Source of the DNA: Paraburkholderia polaris
GTDB lineage: Bacteria; Pseudomonadota; Gammaproteobacteria; Burkholderiales; Burkholderiaceae
Length of the DNA stretch: 64,000 bases
Direction: 5' to 3'
Assembly (NCBI RefSeq): GCF_012927345.1
Contig: NZ_JABBGJ010000046.1
Span: 1-64,000, forward strand
The translations under genes and the position numbers were made by a program. Positions 20,377 through 29,318 of this stretch are shown piece by piece. Under the pieces are notes generated by a model, which saw only the letters and a list, made by a program, of their open reading frames with translations, ran no database searches and was not told the DNA's origin. Position 1 is the stretch's first letter; the number at the start of each line of letters is the position of its first letter.

Positions 20377-21315
20377 CTACCGCACCGCCAGCGCCTTGAT
20401 CTGCTCGAGCGAAGGCCAAAGCGATTCGTTTGCAAACCGCTCGGCCAGGAAGTCGACGAACGAGCGCACCTTCGCCGACAGATGCCGCCGGCTCGCATAG
20501 ACCACATGGATCGGCAACTCGCGCGGCGGCACGTCGTCTACCAGCAGCGGCACCAGGCGCCCCGCAGCCAGATCGTCGCCGATCACCTCGGTGCCGAGCA
20601 TCGCGATGCCCGCGCCTTGCAGCACGATCACGCGCTGCGCCTCCAGGTGGTTGACGATCAGGTTGCCGGACAGACGCACGCGCGACGAGGCGTCGCCGGT
20701 CGCGGGAGCGATTTCGAGCGCGGACACGCCGGCATACTGCAGATAGTTGTGACGCGCCAGATCGGCAACGGTCTTCGGCGTGCCGTGCCGGCGCAGATAG
20801 GCCGGCGACGCGCACAGCACCAGATGGGCGGTCGCAATCTGCCGGGCGATCAGCGAAGACGATTTCAGCCCATTCGGCGAAGCCCGGATCGCGACGTCGA
20901 AGCCTTCGTCGATCAGTTCGACCACACGGTCGGACAAAGTCATGTCGACAGTGACCTGCGGATACTGTGCGGCGTAGTCGGCCACAGCAGCCATCACGTG
21001 GCTCAAGCCGAACGCCGATAGCGACGATACCCGCAAGCGCCCTTGCGGCACGACGCTCGCTGCACCGACCACCTGTTCGGCCTCTTCGAGTTCGGTGAGC
21101 ACCTGACTCAGGCGCTCGTAGTATTCGCGGCCCGCCTCGGTCGGCGCGACACGGCGTGTGGTGCGGTTCAGCAAACGCGCACCGAGCTGCTGTTCGAGGT
21201 GCATCACATGCTTGCTCGCCATCGCCGCCGACATCTCCATCCGATCGGCCGCGCCGACAAAGCTGCCGACTTCGACCACATGGCGGAACACTTTCATGCT
21301 GACGAGGGTATCCAT
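20377..21315 (-). CDS. LysR-family transcriptional regulator
   Basis: 312-residue regulator. The N-terminal helix-turn-helix (MKVFRHVVEVGSFVGAADR, then HVMHLEQQLGARLLNRTTR near 36-54) is followed by a linker helix and a two-lobed effector domain from about residue 90. The N-terminus resembles the large group of proteobacterial LysR proteins that often control quinone, efflux or aromatic genes, but the ligand is not evident. It lies upstream of icmF on the same strand, separated by a repeat array, so regulation of icmF is possible but not shown. Confidence 0.92.
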   Translation of the reverse strand: MDTLVSMKVFRHVVEVGSFVGAADRMEMSAAMASKHVMHLEQQLGARLLNRTTRRVAPTEAGREYYERLSQVLTELEEAEQVVGAASVVPQGRLRVSSLSAFGLSHVMAAVADYAAQYPQVTVDMTLSDRVVELIDEGFDVAIRASPNGLKSSSLIARQIATAHLVLCASPAYLRRHGTPKTVADLARHNYLQYAGVSALEIAPATGDASSRVRLSGNLIVNHLEAQRVIVLQGAGIAMLGTEVIGDDLAAGRLVPLLVDDVPPRELPIHVVYASRRHLSAKVRSFVDFLAERFANESLWPSLEQIKALAVR

Positions 21316-21421
21316 CTCAATCGCTCGCTTCAGGAATCAATCGACGTCATTTTGCCGGGTTTATCAAAAACTGGTCAGCAAATCGAGTAGATTCGGACAC
21401 CCAAAACGGACGCCAGAAGCG

Positions 21422-21455
21422 GCAAAGCCCACCTTCCGGAGAAGGTGGGCTTTGC
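21422..21455 (-). terminator. Strong hairpin after the porin gene
   Basis: GCAAAGCCCACCTTC (21422-21436) and GAAGGTGGGCTTTGC (21441-21455) form a perfect 15-bp stem with a CGGA loop. It is about 75 nt past the porin stop on the minus strand. The U-tract is weak, so termination efficiency is uncertain, but the position suits a porin terminator that also protects the 3' end. Confidence 0.7.
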
Positions 21456-21531
21456 AGGTGTTGCCTGTTTCGGCGGGGTTAGCGTCACGCGGCATCTGCT
21501 CGCAGGCGCCGCCCGCCTTGAGCCCAGACGC

Positions 21532-22620
21532 TTAGAACTTCGCGCGCAGGCCGACGCCGTACGTGTCGCCGCTCGACTGGCTGCTGATCTTGTCGTACAT
21601 ATAAGCCGCGTAGATATCCGTGCGCTTGGACAGCGGATAGTCGTAGCCGACCGAAGCCGTTTGACGGGTCTGGTTGAGGCCGCCACCATCGCGCGAATAG
21701 GCGTACGACGCCATCACCGAGCCCGGGCCGGCCGGTATCGTCACGCCGCCCTGCCCCGTATTCACGTGCCAGCTCGAGATGGTTTGCTGGTTATACGTGT
21801 ACATGTACTGGCCATAGAACTTCACGAACTTCAGGTCGTACGTCACGCCTGCTTGCGCCACGCTCTGGCTCTTCAGGCCCGGAACGCCCGACGTATCGAA
21901 GCTGCCGAGGTCGCCCGGCACGCTGTTGAAGTTCACGTACTGGTACACCGCGGTCGCCGCGAACGGGCCGTGGAAGTACAGCACCTGGCCGCTCCACTTC
22001 TTCGCGCCATTCTCACCCGCCGTATTGCCGAGCGCGTACATCGCCGTCGCGGACAGGCCGTTGAAGTTCGGCGACGAGTACGACACCGCGTTGCTCCAGC
22101 CCGAGTCGCCCGTCACGCCCTGATCGGTCGTGTAGGTCGGGAACGTGCCTAGGCCGAGATACGTATGAGCGATCATCGGCGAGAACACGTATGAGTCGAC
22201 GAACGGGTTGAACAGAATCGTTGACACGAACAGCGGCGTGGTCAGACGGCCTGCCGTCACCGTGCCGTACGGCGATTCGATACCGACGTACGCGTTACGC
22301 GAGAACATCGTGTCGCCCGTGAAGCGGCCGTACTGGCCGTTCTGCGCGAGGAAGAAGCCTTCCAGCGCAAAGATCGCCTTGTAGCCGTTGCCCAGATCCT
22401 CAGCCCCCTTCAAGCCCCAGTACGACGTCGACATGCCGCCGCCGGACACCTGCACTGCCGTCTTGCCGCCCGGGAACTTCTGCGCGCCAACCCATTCGTC
22501 GACCTGACCGTAGAGTTGCACGCTCGATTGCGCAAAAGCAGACGATGCACTGGCCAGCAGAGCGGCACACGCGGTTGCCTTGAGGGTGGTCTTCAGCGCA
22601 CTGCTGATGCTTGTTTTCAT
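21532..22620 (-). CDS. Gram-negative trimeric porin
   Basis: Outer-membrane diffusion channel of the betaproteobacterial OmpC-like porin family. 362 residues: a signal peptide with cleavage after SSAFA at about 26, then QSSVQLYGQVDEWVG, the first strand signature of this family, alternating beta-strand pattern throughout, and the C-terminal strand ending in Phe (GVGLRAKF) needed for BAM insertion. I chose the ATG at 22620, preceded by AGGAGA; a longer frame upstream would bury the signal peptide. Pore specificity is not readable. It stands alone between LysR and a secreted hypothetical gene. Confidence 0.93.
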   Translation of the reverse strand: MKTSISSALKTTLKATACAALLASASSAFAQSSVQLYGQVDEWVGAQKFPGGKTAVQVSGGGMSTSYWGLKGAEDLGNGYKAIFALEGFFLAQNGQYGRFTGDTMFSRNAYVGIESPYGTVTAGRLTTPLFVSTILFNPFVDSYVFSPMIAHTYLGLGTFPTYTTDQGVTGDSGWSNAVSYSSPNFNGLSATAMYALGNTAGENGAKKWSGQVLYFHGPFAATAVYQYVNFNSVPGDLGSFDTSGVPGLKSQSVAQAGVTYDLKFVKFYGQYMYTYNQQTISSWHVNTGQGGVTIPAGPGSVMASYAYSRDGGGLNQTRQTASVGYDYPLSKRTDIYAAYMYDKISSQSSGDTYGVGLRAKF

Positions 22621-23167
22621 GGGTTCTCCTGTCTTTGTCAAAAAGGGTGTGGCTGTGCGAAAGGGGGAGCTCGCGCGAACCATTGTTGTTGTCCGTTCGA
22701 TCATCGAGCCAATCTGGGCGGGACCATCTTTGCGGACCATTTTTATGGACAAAAATATCTTGGGTTATTGCGGGTATAGCGGTCTGATTAGTTTTGTCGC
22801 TTATCGGCCTGATAAAGCGCAGGCCGTGTACCTCATCGCCGCATCGCCGCAGACCTCGCGGTTCGGCGCAAAACGTTACTGACATTGCGCCCGACTGGGT
22901 GATAACGGTTCAGATGACATGCGGATGACGCGTCGCCGCAGAAACAACCAAATTTGACGATGGGATGCGGCTGCTGCCGAGTGTTTTCAATAAAGTGTGG
23001 CGTCGAAACGTCACATTGACGGGAGCTTTTGGGAAGGCGGCGGCGCGCAATACCGCAGCAAACCGGTTTGAAAGCCGGAAAGGCGGATTTGGCGAAGTGT
23101 GGGAGGGGAATTCGGTGAGACGAGGAGCGGTGTAGAACCGCATTCAACGCGGGCTTTTAGTCCGCGA
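22621..23167. other. Gene-free region upstream of the porin
   Basis: I see no gene in these 547 bases. The part nearest the porin is relatively AT-rich and presumably carries its promoter; I cannot pick a convincing -35/-10 pair. Short frames in the right half lack ribosome sites and family content. Confidence 0.45.
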
Positions 23168-23824
23168 TTAGTTACGGTACGGCGAACCTTCCTGCTGACG
23201 CGGGTCGTCCCCTTGGCGCTGCATTGCGCGCGAGGTGCCGCGCTCCTCGTTGTAGCGGGCGATGTCGGCACGAATCGAGCCGGCGCGAACCGGCGCGCTA
23301 GGCGGCGGCCGCGGCACGGTGCGCGATTCGGCGCTGACCGGGGTGATTGCGCCCGCGTACTGCATGCCGCCACGGCCATCGTTAGCATATCCAGCCGGCC
23401 CGGCAACACGATGCATGCCTGGGTTGTAACCGCCAAAGCCGTTAGCGTAGCCGCCAGCGGCGACGTTCGCGCCGCCATGCGGCAAGCGCACGCTACTGTC
23501 GGCCACGTTGTTGTGAGCCGGTCTTGCATTGGCGGCGCCATAGTAATTACCGCCGTTGCGCGCGTCGCCTCGCATTGGGTGGCCCGCATCGGCATGCGAG
23601 TAACTGCCACCACCGCCGCCGTGCGGTATGCCCGGCACTTTTGCGTAGGCGAACGAGCACAACGCAGCGATAACCGCGCCCAGCGCCCAGTGCTTCCTTC
23701 TCGACAACCCGTCCACCAAGTGACTCACATGCCCGAAGACCTGCCTGAAGTCCACCGTTCGAGCTGCGATGGGCTTGTTCTGGGACCGGCACGAGCGCTG
23801 CGTATCTGTCGCGGCGCGGGGCAT
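23168..23824 (-). CDS. Hypothetical secreted Gly/Asn-rich protein
   Basis: I do not recognise a family. The 218-residue reading has a basic N-terminal segment, then the hydrophobic stretch KHWALGAVIAALCSFAYA around residues 73-90, which looks like a signal peptide or anchor with a cleavage site after AYA, and then a low-complexity Gly/Asn/Ala/His-rich region ending in a charged Arg-rich tail (RADIARYNEERGTSRAMQR). The start is uncertain: ATG at 23824 is used here, TTG at 23878 is possible, and a start much closer to the hydrophobic stretch would be more normal for a signal peptide. Codon usage matches its neighbours. Confidence 0.5.
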   Translation of the reverse strand: MPRAATDTQRSCRSQNKPIAARTVDFRQVFGHVSHLVDGLSRRKHWALGAVIAALCSFAYAKVPGIPHGGGGGSYSHADAGHPMRGDARNGGNYYGAANARPAHNNVADSSVRLPHGGANVAAGGYANGFGGYNPGMHRVAGPAGYANDGRGGMQYAGAITPVSAESRTVPRPPPSAPVRAGSIRADIARYNEERGTSRAMQRQGDDPRQQEGSPYRN

Positions 23825-24147
23825 CCCGATGGCCTGTGAGCAGTAATTTATGGGTGCCGGCAAAGGGTGTCGAGCCAAAAAGTGTTAGGCCTCGAGCGCT
23901 GTTGTAACACCTTGTTACTGCGACGTTTTTCCGCGACATAGCCCTTGCGCGAAAGCCTTGAAACGGCTTGGTTTACGGGCTATTCCGAGATCCGCTACAC
24001 GTGTTTGCGTATGACGAATCCCGGCCGAATTTTCGCCTGATTGTCAAAACGGCAGTGGACCAAACAGATACGGTCGCCAATACTGGAACTGACCGTGAAC
24101 ATCGACTGAAGGCCGCCGACGCAGCGATTTGATGCACGATAGTCATT

Positions 24148-24185
24148 AATCGATTCTGCAAATGAATTTGCCTATTCAATCGATT
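24148..24185. promoter_or_regulatory. Palindrome GCAAAT-GA-ATTTGC flanked by two AATCGATT sites
   Basis: AATCGATT (itself palindromic) at 24148-24155 and 24178-24185 brackets GCAAATGAATTTGC at 24158-24171. The arrangement is compact and lies 86 bp before the BASS transporter ATG, so it may be an operator or a promoter-proximal protein site. The binding factor is unknown. Confidence 0.4.
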
Positions 24186-24216
24186 TTCAACAACAATAGG
24201 CGTTTTTCATAGCCTG

Positions 24217-24242
24217 AGCCGGGCGTATTTGCGCGCCCGGCT
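24217..24242 (+). terminator. GC-rich hairpin in the leader of the BASS gene
   Basis: AGCCGGGCG (24217-24225) pairs with CGCCCGGCT (24234-24242) around an 8-base loop, followed by only two further Ts. It ends 28 bases before the transporter start. It may be an attenuator or simply a leader stem; the lack of a long U-tract argues against an efficient terminator. Confidence 0.4.
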
Positions 24243-24270
24243 TTCCGCATCACCGAATCGAGATTCCGCC

Positions 24271-25299
24271 ATGGCTCGCCCGAAACTGCTTCCCGACAAT
24301 TTCACCCTGTGCCTCGTTGGCACCGTGACCCTTGCCAGCTTCCTGCCGGTTCACGGGCAGGCCGCCGTCGGGTTCAACTGGGTGACGAACGTTGCGGTCG
24401 GCCTGCTGTTTTTCCTGCACGGCGCCAAGCTCTCACGCGAAGCGATCGTTGCGGGCGCGACGCACTGGCGCCTGCATCTGGTAGTGCTGCTCAGCACGTT
24501 CGCGCTGTTTCCGCTGCTCGGCCTCGCGCTTAAGCCGCTCCTTTCGCCACTTGTCACGCCGGCGCTCTACGCGGGGGTCCTCTTCCTCTGCACGCTGCCG
24601 TCGACGGTTCAGTCGTCGATCGCGTTCACGTCCATTGCTAAAGGCAACGTGCCGGCCGCCGTATGCAGCGCGTCGGCCTCGAGCCTGCTGGGCATCTTCA
24701 TCACGCCCGCACTCGTCAGCCTCGTCGTCACCAATCAGGCTGCGAGCGGCGGCGCCTCGCCGTGGCATACGGTGGGCAATATCGTTCTGCAATTGCTGGT
24801 GCCGTTTGTGGCCGGGCAGTTGCTGCGCCCGCTGATCGGCAAGTGGATCGAGCGCAACCGCGGCGTGCTGAAATTCGTCGACCAGGGCTCGATCCTGCTG
24901 GTGGTGTACGGCGCGTTCAGCGAGGCCGTCAACGAAGGCCTGTGGCACCAGATCCCGTTGTCCGCCCTCGGCGGCCTGCTGTTGATCAGCGTTGTGCTGC
25001 TCGCACTCGCGCTGGCCGTCACGATCCTGGTCAGCAAGCGGCTCGGATTCAATCGCGCCGACCAGATCACGATCATCTTCTGCGGTTCGAAGAAAAGCCT
25101 CGCCGCCGGCGTGCCGATGGCCAAGGTGATTTTCGCCTCGCATGCGGTGGGCGCCGTGGTCTTGCCGCTGATGCTGTTCCACCAGATCCAGTTGATGGTG
25201 TGCGCCGCGCTCGCGCAGCGCTGGGGTGCTCGCGACATGAGCGGCGAAACCCGCGCTGCCTCGCGCGAGCGGCCCGCCGCCGCTGTCGCGCGCCATTGA
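24271..25299 (+). CDS. Bile acid:sodium symporter (BASS)-family transporter, YfeH-like
   Basis: 342-residue inner-membrane protein with about ten transmembrane segments, of the SBF-like/YfeH branch of the bile acid:sodium symporter superfamily. Family landmarks are NVAVGLLFFLHGAKLSREA near 36, TLPSTVQSSIAFTSIAKGN near 110 (crossover region) and the second-repeat FCGSKKSLAAGVPMAK near 272. Bacterial substrates are mostly unknown small organic anions. The start is the ATG at 24271; upstream codons run into the leader hairpin. It stands alone, ended by the terminator at 25358. Confidence 0.9.
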   Translation: MARPKLLPDNFTLCLVGTVTLASFLPVHGQAAVGFNWVTNVAVGLLFFLHGAKLSREAIVAGATHWRLHLVVLLSTFALFPLLGLALKPLLSPLVTPALYAGVLFLCTLPSTVQSSIAFTSIAKGNVPAAVCSASASSLLGIFITPALVSLVVTNQAASGGASPWHTVGNIVLQLLVPFVAGQLLRPLIGKWIERNRGVLKFVDQGSILLVVYGAFSEAVNEGLWHQIPLSALGGLLLISVVLLALALAVTILVSKRLGFNRADQITIIFCGSKKSLAAGVPMAKVIFASHAVGAVVLPLMLFHQIQLMVCAALAQRWGARDMSGETRAASRERPAAAVARH

Positions 25300-25357
25300 A
25301 TACGCGCGCAATGCAAACAGGACATTCATAAGCGCCCTCCCTGAGCGTCATTTGAAG

Positions 25358-25381
25358 AAAGCCGCCTCGTGCGGCTTTTTT
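25358..25381 (+). terminator. Intrinsic terminator of the BASS gene
   Basis: AAAGCCGC (25358-25365), loop CTCGT, GCGGCTTTTTT (25371-25381): a classic short GC stem followed by a run of six Ts, 59 bases past the transporter stop. Confidence 0.88.
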
Positions 25382-25519
25382 GTTATTTCACGCTCAAACG
25401 CCGCCGCTGTCGCCTCAGCCGGATGGCATAGGCAAAGTCCTGGCCGTGGCAAAACTCGCCGACAGCGGACTCAAAACCGAGACGCACCACTCCGGTGCAA
25501 CACATCACGAAAGATTCAC

Positions 25520-25544
25520 TTGTTTAGCAATTTTTACTAAACAA
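25520..25544. promoter_or_regulatory. Candidate LacI-family operator upstream of the sugar operon
   Basis: TTGTTTAG (25520-25527) and CTAAACAA (25537-25544) are perfect inverted repeats around a 9-base AT-rich spacer. The half-site TTTTACTAAACAA recurs in diverged form as TTTTACTATACAA at about 25622-25634, closer to the gene. AT-rich inverted repeats with TTTA/TAAA arms are typical of LacI-family sites; the regulator at 25687 is the obvious binder. Confidence 0.6.
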
Positions 25545-25686
25545 CATAAATCAGGCCTGCGCCACTGCCTACGGGTATTTCCGGGTACGGATCGCCTGTT
25601 CGCGAGGCTGTTTCAGCCACGTTTTACTATACAATCGCCGGAACCCAAACACCCTGTGGCCGCCCTTCCTGCGGCCGCTTCATTCG

Positions 25687-26673
25687 ATGGCCACAACCAT
25701 CCGCGACGTCGCCCGCGCGGCCAGCGTGTCGATCGGCACCGTCTCACGCGCATTGAAGAACCAGCCCGGCCTTTCCGAGGCCACCCGCGTACGCGTTATC
25801 GAAGCGGCGCGGCAGCTCGGCTATGACGCAGCTCAATTGCGCCCGCGCATCCGCCGCCTCACTTTCCTGTTGCACCGTCAGCACAACAACTTCGCCGTCA
25901 GCCCGTTCTTTTCGCACGTGCTGCACGGCGTGGAAGACGCGTGCCGCGAACGCGGCATCGTGCCTTCGGTACTGACCGCCGGTCCGACCGAAGACGTGAT
26001 CCAGCAGATGCGCCTGCATGCGCCGGACGCCGTGGCGATCGCCGGTTTCGTCGAGCCTGAAACGCTGACCACGCTGGTGGCGATGCAACGTCCGCTCGTG
26101 CTGATCGACCTGTGGGCGCCGGGCCTGCGCTCGGTGAATCTCGACAACGCCGCGGGCGCCACGCTCGCCATGCGGCATCTGTTCGCGCAGCAGCGCAAGC
26201 GCGTCGCGTTCATCGGCGGCTCGCTCGCCCACTTCAGCATCGCCCAGCGCGCACTCGGTTACCGGCACGCGTTTTTCGAAGCGGGGTTGTTGTTCGACCC
26301 GTCGCTGGAAGTCACCATCGACGCCGGTCTCGATCCCGATAGCGGCGCCGCGCGCGCCATGCATCAGTTGCTCGACGCGCCCGGCCCGCGGCCCGACGCC
26401 GTATTTGCCTACAACGACGCCGCCGCGCTCGCCGCGCTGCGCGCGTGCCTCGCGCGCGGCATCCGCGTGCCCGAGGACATCGCGATCATCGGCTTCGACG
26501 ACATTCCCGCCGCCGCTCATGCCACGCCGCCGCTGTCCACCATTTCGGTCGACAAGGAAGCGCTCGGCCGGCGCGGCGTCGGGCTGCTGCTTGAAGACAC
26601 ACCCGCTGAACTCGAAGTCCGCTTGCCCGTCCATCTCATTGCCCGTGCCAGTACTTTGGTAAAAACGCCATGA
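25687..26673 (+). CDS. LacI-family transcriptional regulator of a sugar operon
   Basis: 328-residue repressor. The N-terminal helix-turn-helix TIRDVARAASVSIGTVSRAL (about 3-22) and hinge helix (RQLGYDAAQLRPR) are followed by a periplasmic-binding-type sugar domain, with AFIGGSLAHF near 177 and IIGFDDIPAAAHATPPLSTI near 265. The coding frame overlaps the next gene by four bases (ATGA), so the regulator is cotranscribed with the isomerase and kinase genes. The inverted repeat upstream suggests autoregulation. Likely inducer: the sugar handled by the neighbours. Confidence 0.93.
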   Translation: MATTIRDVARAASVSIGTVSRALKNQPGLSEATRVRVIEAARQLGYDAAQLRPRIRRLTFLLHRQHNNFAVSPFFSHVLHGVEDACRERGIVPSVLTAGPTEDVIQQMRLHAPDAVAIAGFVEPETLTTLVAMQRPLVLIDLWAPGLRSVNLDNAAGATLAMRHLFAQQRKRVAFIGGSLAHFSIAQRALGYRHAFFEAGLLFDPSLEVTIDAGLDPDSGAARAMHQLLDAPGPRPDAVFAYNDAAALAALRACLARGIRVPEDIAIIGFDDIPAAAHATPPLSTISVDKEALGRRGVGLLLEDTPAELEVRLPVHLIARASTLVKTP

Positions 26674-27944
26674 CGCAATCCGATCCGCTTCACCCCGCCA
26701 ACGGCGCCGCCGCGGCGCCACCCGTCGACAGCTTTCGCAGCCGCGACTTCCTGCTCGCTCATGTGCAGGACACGCTGCGCTTTTACGCACCGAATGTGCT
26801 CGATCCGAGCGGCGGCTTCTTCCATTTTTTCCGCGACGACGGTTCCGTCTACGACAAGACCACGCGGCATCTCGTCAGTACTTGCCGCTACATCTTCAAT
26901 TACGCAATGGCGTATCGCCAGTTCGGCGACCCGCAGCATCTCGAGTACGCGCGCCACGGTTTGCGCTTCCTGCGCGAAGCGCACTGGGACGCGCAACACG
27001 AGGGCTACGACTGGGAGCTCGAATGGCGCGACGGCCGCAAACGCACGCTCGACGCAACGCGCCACTGTTACGGCCTCGCGTTCGTGCTGCTCGCGTATTC
27101 GCATGCGGCGATGGCCGGCATCGAGGAAGCGAAGCCGATGATTGGCGCGACCTTCGAGTTGATGGAACACCGCTTCTGGGACGCCGCAGCCGGCCTCTAC
27201 GCTGACGAGGCGACGCCCGACTGGCGCGTCAGTTCATACCGCGGCCAGAACGCGAACATGCACACCACTGAGGCGTTGCTGACCGCGCACGAGGCGACCG
27301 GCCACCTGGTCTATCTCGATCGTGCGGAACGGGTGGCGTCGAACATCACGCTGCGTCAGGCGAAGCTTTCGCAAGGAATCGTGTGGGAGCACTTTCACGC
27401 GGACTGGTCGGTCGACTGGCATTACAACGAGGAAGACAGCTCGAACATCTTCCGTCCGTGGGGCTTCCAGCCTGGGCATCAGACCGAGTGGGCCAAGCTG
27501 CTACTGATTCTGGAACGCTATCGTCCATTGCCGTGGCTGCTACCGCGCGCCATCGAGCTATTCGATGCCGCAATGACGCATGCCTGGGACGAAGACCACG
27601 GTGGCCTCTATTACGGCTTCGGCCCGGACGGCACCGTATGCGACCACGACAAGTATTTCTGGGTTCAGGCGGAGACGCTCGCGACCGCGGCGCTGCTAGG
27701 CAAGCGCACCGGCAACGAGCGTTTCTGGGACTGGTACGACGAGATCTGGCGCTACAGCTGGGCGCATTTCGTCGATCACAAATATGGTGCGTGGTACCGC
27801 ATCCTCACCTGCGACAACCGTAAGTACAGCGACGAAAAGAGTCCCGCCGGCAAGACCGACTATCACACGATGGGCGCGTGCTATGAGGTCCTGGCGCACG
27901 CACTGCCTGACGGCGCGGCCGCTGCATCCGAATCCGCGGAGTAA
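26670..27944 (+). CDS. AGE-family sugar epimerase/isomerase (mannose isomerase-like)
   Basis: 424-residue (alpha/alpha)6-barrel protein of the N-acylglucosamine 2-epimerase superfamily, which includes D-mannose isomerase and YihS. Characteristic blocks: RHLVSTCRYIFNYAMA near 66, ATRHCYGLAFVLLA near 128, the active-site NANMHTTEALL near 192, HYNEEDSSN near 250, PGHQTEWAKLLL near 269 with a catalytic His, and the C-terminal DYHTMGACYEVL near 399 with the second His. Its ATG overlaps the LacI stop and a sugar kinase follows at once, so isomerisation of mannose to fructose before phosphorylation is the most economical reading. N-acyl sugar epimerisation is less likely. Confidence 0.9.
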   Translation: MTQSDPLHPANGAAAAPPVDSFRSRDFLLAHVQDTLRFYAPNVLDPSGGFFHFFRDDGSVYDKTTRHLVSTCRYIFNYAMAYRQFGDPQHLEYARHGLRFLREAHWDAQHEGYDWELEWRDGRKRTLDATRHCYGLAFVLLAYSHAAMAGIEEAKPMIGATFELMEHRFWDAAAGLYADEATPDWRVSSYRGQNANMHTTEALLTAHEATGHLVYLDRAERVASNITLRQAKLSQGIVWEHFHADWSVDWHYNEEDSSNIFRPWGFQPGHQTEWAKLLLILERYRPLPWLLPRAIELFDAAMTHAWDEDHGGLYYGFGPDGTVCDHDKYFWVQAETLATAALLGKRTGNERFWDWYDEIWRYSWAHFVDHKYGAWYRILTCDNRKYSDEKSPAGKTDYHTMGACYEVLAHALPDGAAAASESAE

Positions 27945-27949
27945 GCAAA

Positions 27950-28867
27950 ATGAACAACTTGAGCGCGAACACCGAACTCCCCCTCTTCGTCTCAGCCGGC
28001 GACATCCTCACCGATCTCGTGCGGACCGGCGCCTCGCAATGGCTCTCGCGGCCTGGCGGCGCCGGCTGGAACGTTGCGCGCTGCGTGGCGCGGCTCGGTT
28101 TGCCGACAGCGTGTGCCGGCTCGCTGGGCGTCGACAACTTCTCCGACGAACTGTGGAATGCGAGCCTCGCCGCGGGGCTCGACATGCGCTTCATGCAGCG
28201 CGTGGAGCGGCCGCCTCTGCTGGCGATCGTTCATCAGACGCATCCGCCTGCGTACTTTTTCATGGGTGAGAACGGCGCCGATCTGGCGTTCGATCCGGCG
28301 CGCTTGCCGGCTGGCTGGATCGGGCAGGTGAAGTGGGCGCATTTTGGTTGCATCAGCCTGGTGCGTCAGCCGCTTGGGGCTACGCTTGCCACGTTGGCAG
28401 CCGAGTTGCGCGCGCGCGGCGTGAAGATCAGTTTCGATCCGAATTACCGGAACCTGATGGAGCATGGATACGAGCCCACCTTGCGGAAGATGGCTGCGCT
28501 GGCCGATCTGATCAAGGTGTCGGACGAGGATTTGCGCATGCTGTTCAAGACGGACGACGAGGCCGGCGCGCTTGCGCAGTTGCGGGCCATGAATCCTGCA
28601 GCCACTGTGCTGGTGACGCGCGGGCCGGAGACGTCCATGCTGATCGATGGCGCGATGGTTGTGGAGGCTCGGCCGCCTCGGGTCGAAGTTGTCGATACCG
28701 TGGGTGCTGGGGATGCTTCTATCGGCGGCCTGCTGTTCAGCTTGATGACCGCGCCGCAGCGGGCGTGGCCGGAGCACCTTGCCTTTTCTTTGGCTGCCGG
28801 CGCCGCGGCTTGCCGCCACGCTGGCGCGCATGCACCGTCTTTGGACGAGGTCGTGGCGCTGCTGTAG
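27950..28867 (+). CDS. PfkB-family carbohydrate kinase (fructokinase-like)
   Basis: 305-residue ribokinase-fold sugar kinase. The N-terminal glycine motif SRPGGAGWNVARCVARLG (about 33-50) binds sugar, and the ATP/anion-hole signature VVDTVGAGDASIGGLL with the catalytic Asp is near 248-263; DPNYRNLM near 163 is typical of fructokinases. It begins five bases after the isomerase stop. Together with the isomerase it would turn mannose into fructose and then fructose 6-phosphate. No transporter gene is in the operon, so uptake must be encoded elsewhere. Confidence 0.9.
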   Translation: MNNLSANTELPLFVSAGDILTDLVRTGASQWLSRPGGAGWNVARCVARLGLPTACAGSLGVDNFSDELWNASLAAGLDMRFMQRVERPPLLAIVHQTHPPAYFFMGENGADLAFDPARLPAGWIGQVKWAHFGCISLVRQPLGATLATLAAELRARGVKISFDPNYRNLMEHGYEPTLRKMAALADLIKVSDEDLRMLFKTDDEAGALAQLRAMNPAATVLVTRGPETSMLIDGAMVVEARPPRVEVVDTVGAGDASIGGLLFSLMTAPQRAWPEHLAFSLAAGAAACRHAGAHAPSLDEVVALL

Positions 28868-29026
28868 CTTTTTTGCCTTGTGCGGCGCGTATTGTTGTAG
28901 ACATCGGTCGTAGACATCGATAGCCAACATCGGTCGTAGACATCGCGCGCGCGCAGGCAAAAGACCGAAGCTCGACCATCGTGCTAGGATGAAAAAACCC
29001 AACCCTTTGGAAGAAGGAGCGTCGCC

Positions 29027-29257
29027 ATGGATGACATCACCTATACCAAAGGCATCTACACGGCCACCGCATCAACAAGAGAAGTAGAAAGCGACACGTG
29101 GCAGGGTGTGGTCACGCTTTCCCGCGACGAAGGCGAAGCAACCGCCGACCAGGAAACCACGGTCTATGAGGTGGAAGCCACCTCGTCCACGCCGGAGGAA
29201 GCCCTCGAGGAAGCCAAGGCCCTCGCACACCGCATCCTCGGGGAAATCGAACTCTAG
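29027..29257 (+). CDS. Small acidic hypothetical protein
   Basis: 76 residues, very acidic, with no family I can name. It starts at ATG 29027 behind AAGGAG, a strong site. The sequence pattern (IYTATASTREVESDTWQGVV, then TVYEVEAT, then a C-terminal helix EEALEEAKALAHRIL) suggests a small beta-sheet plus helix protein, probably cytoplasmic. The next gene, 61 bp on, encodes another small protein with a similar layout of a strand-rich half followed by a short Ala/Glu helix, so the two may be distant relatives acting together. This is inference from pattern only. Confidence 0.7.
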   Translation: MDDITYTKGIYTATASTREVESDTWQGVVTLSRDEGEATADQETTVYEVEATSSTPEEALEEAKALAHRILGEIEL

Positions 29258-29318
29258 GCAACCCGGCGCCGCGCCCATTGCACTGCGCCGCCTCTGAATC
29301 AACCGGTTGGAGGCGATC

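Larger units (their letters stand above)
23825..24270. other. Spacer with nested palindromes and a GC hairpin ahead of the BASS transporter
   Basis: The gap between the divergent secreted-protein and transporter genes has lower GC than its surroundings. It contains the AATCGATT-flanked palindrome at 24148-24185 and a GC-rich hairpin at 24217-24242 listed separately. No coding frame is convincing. Confidence 0.5.
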
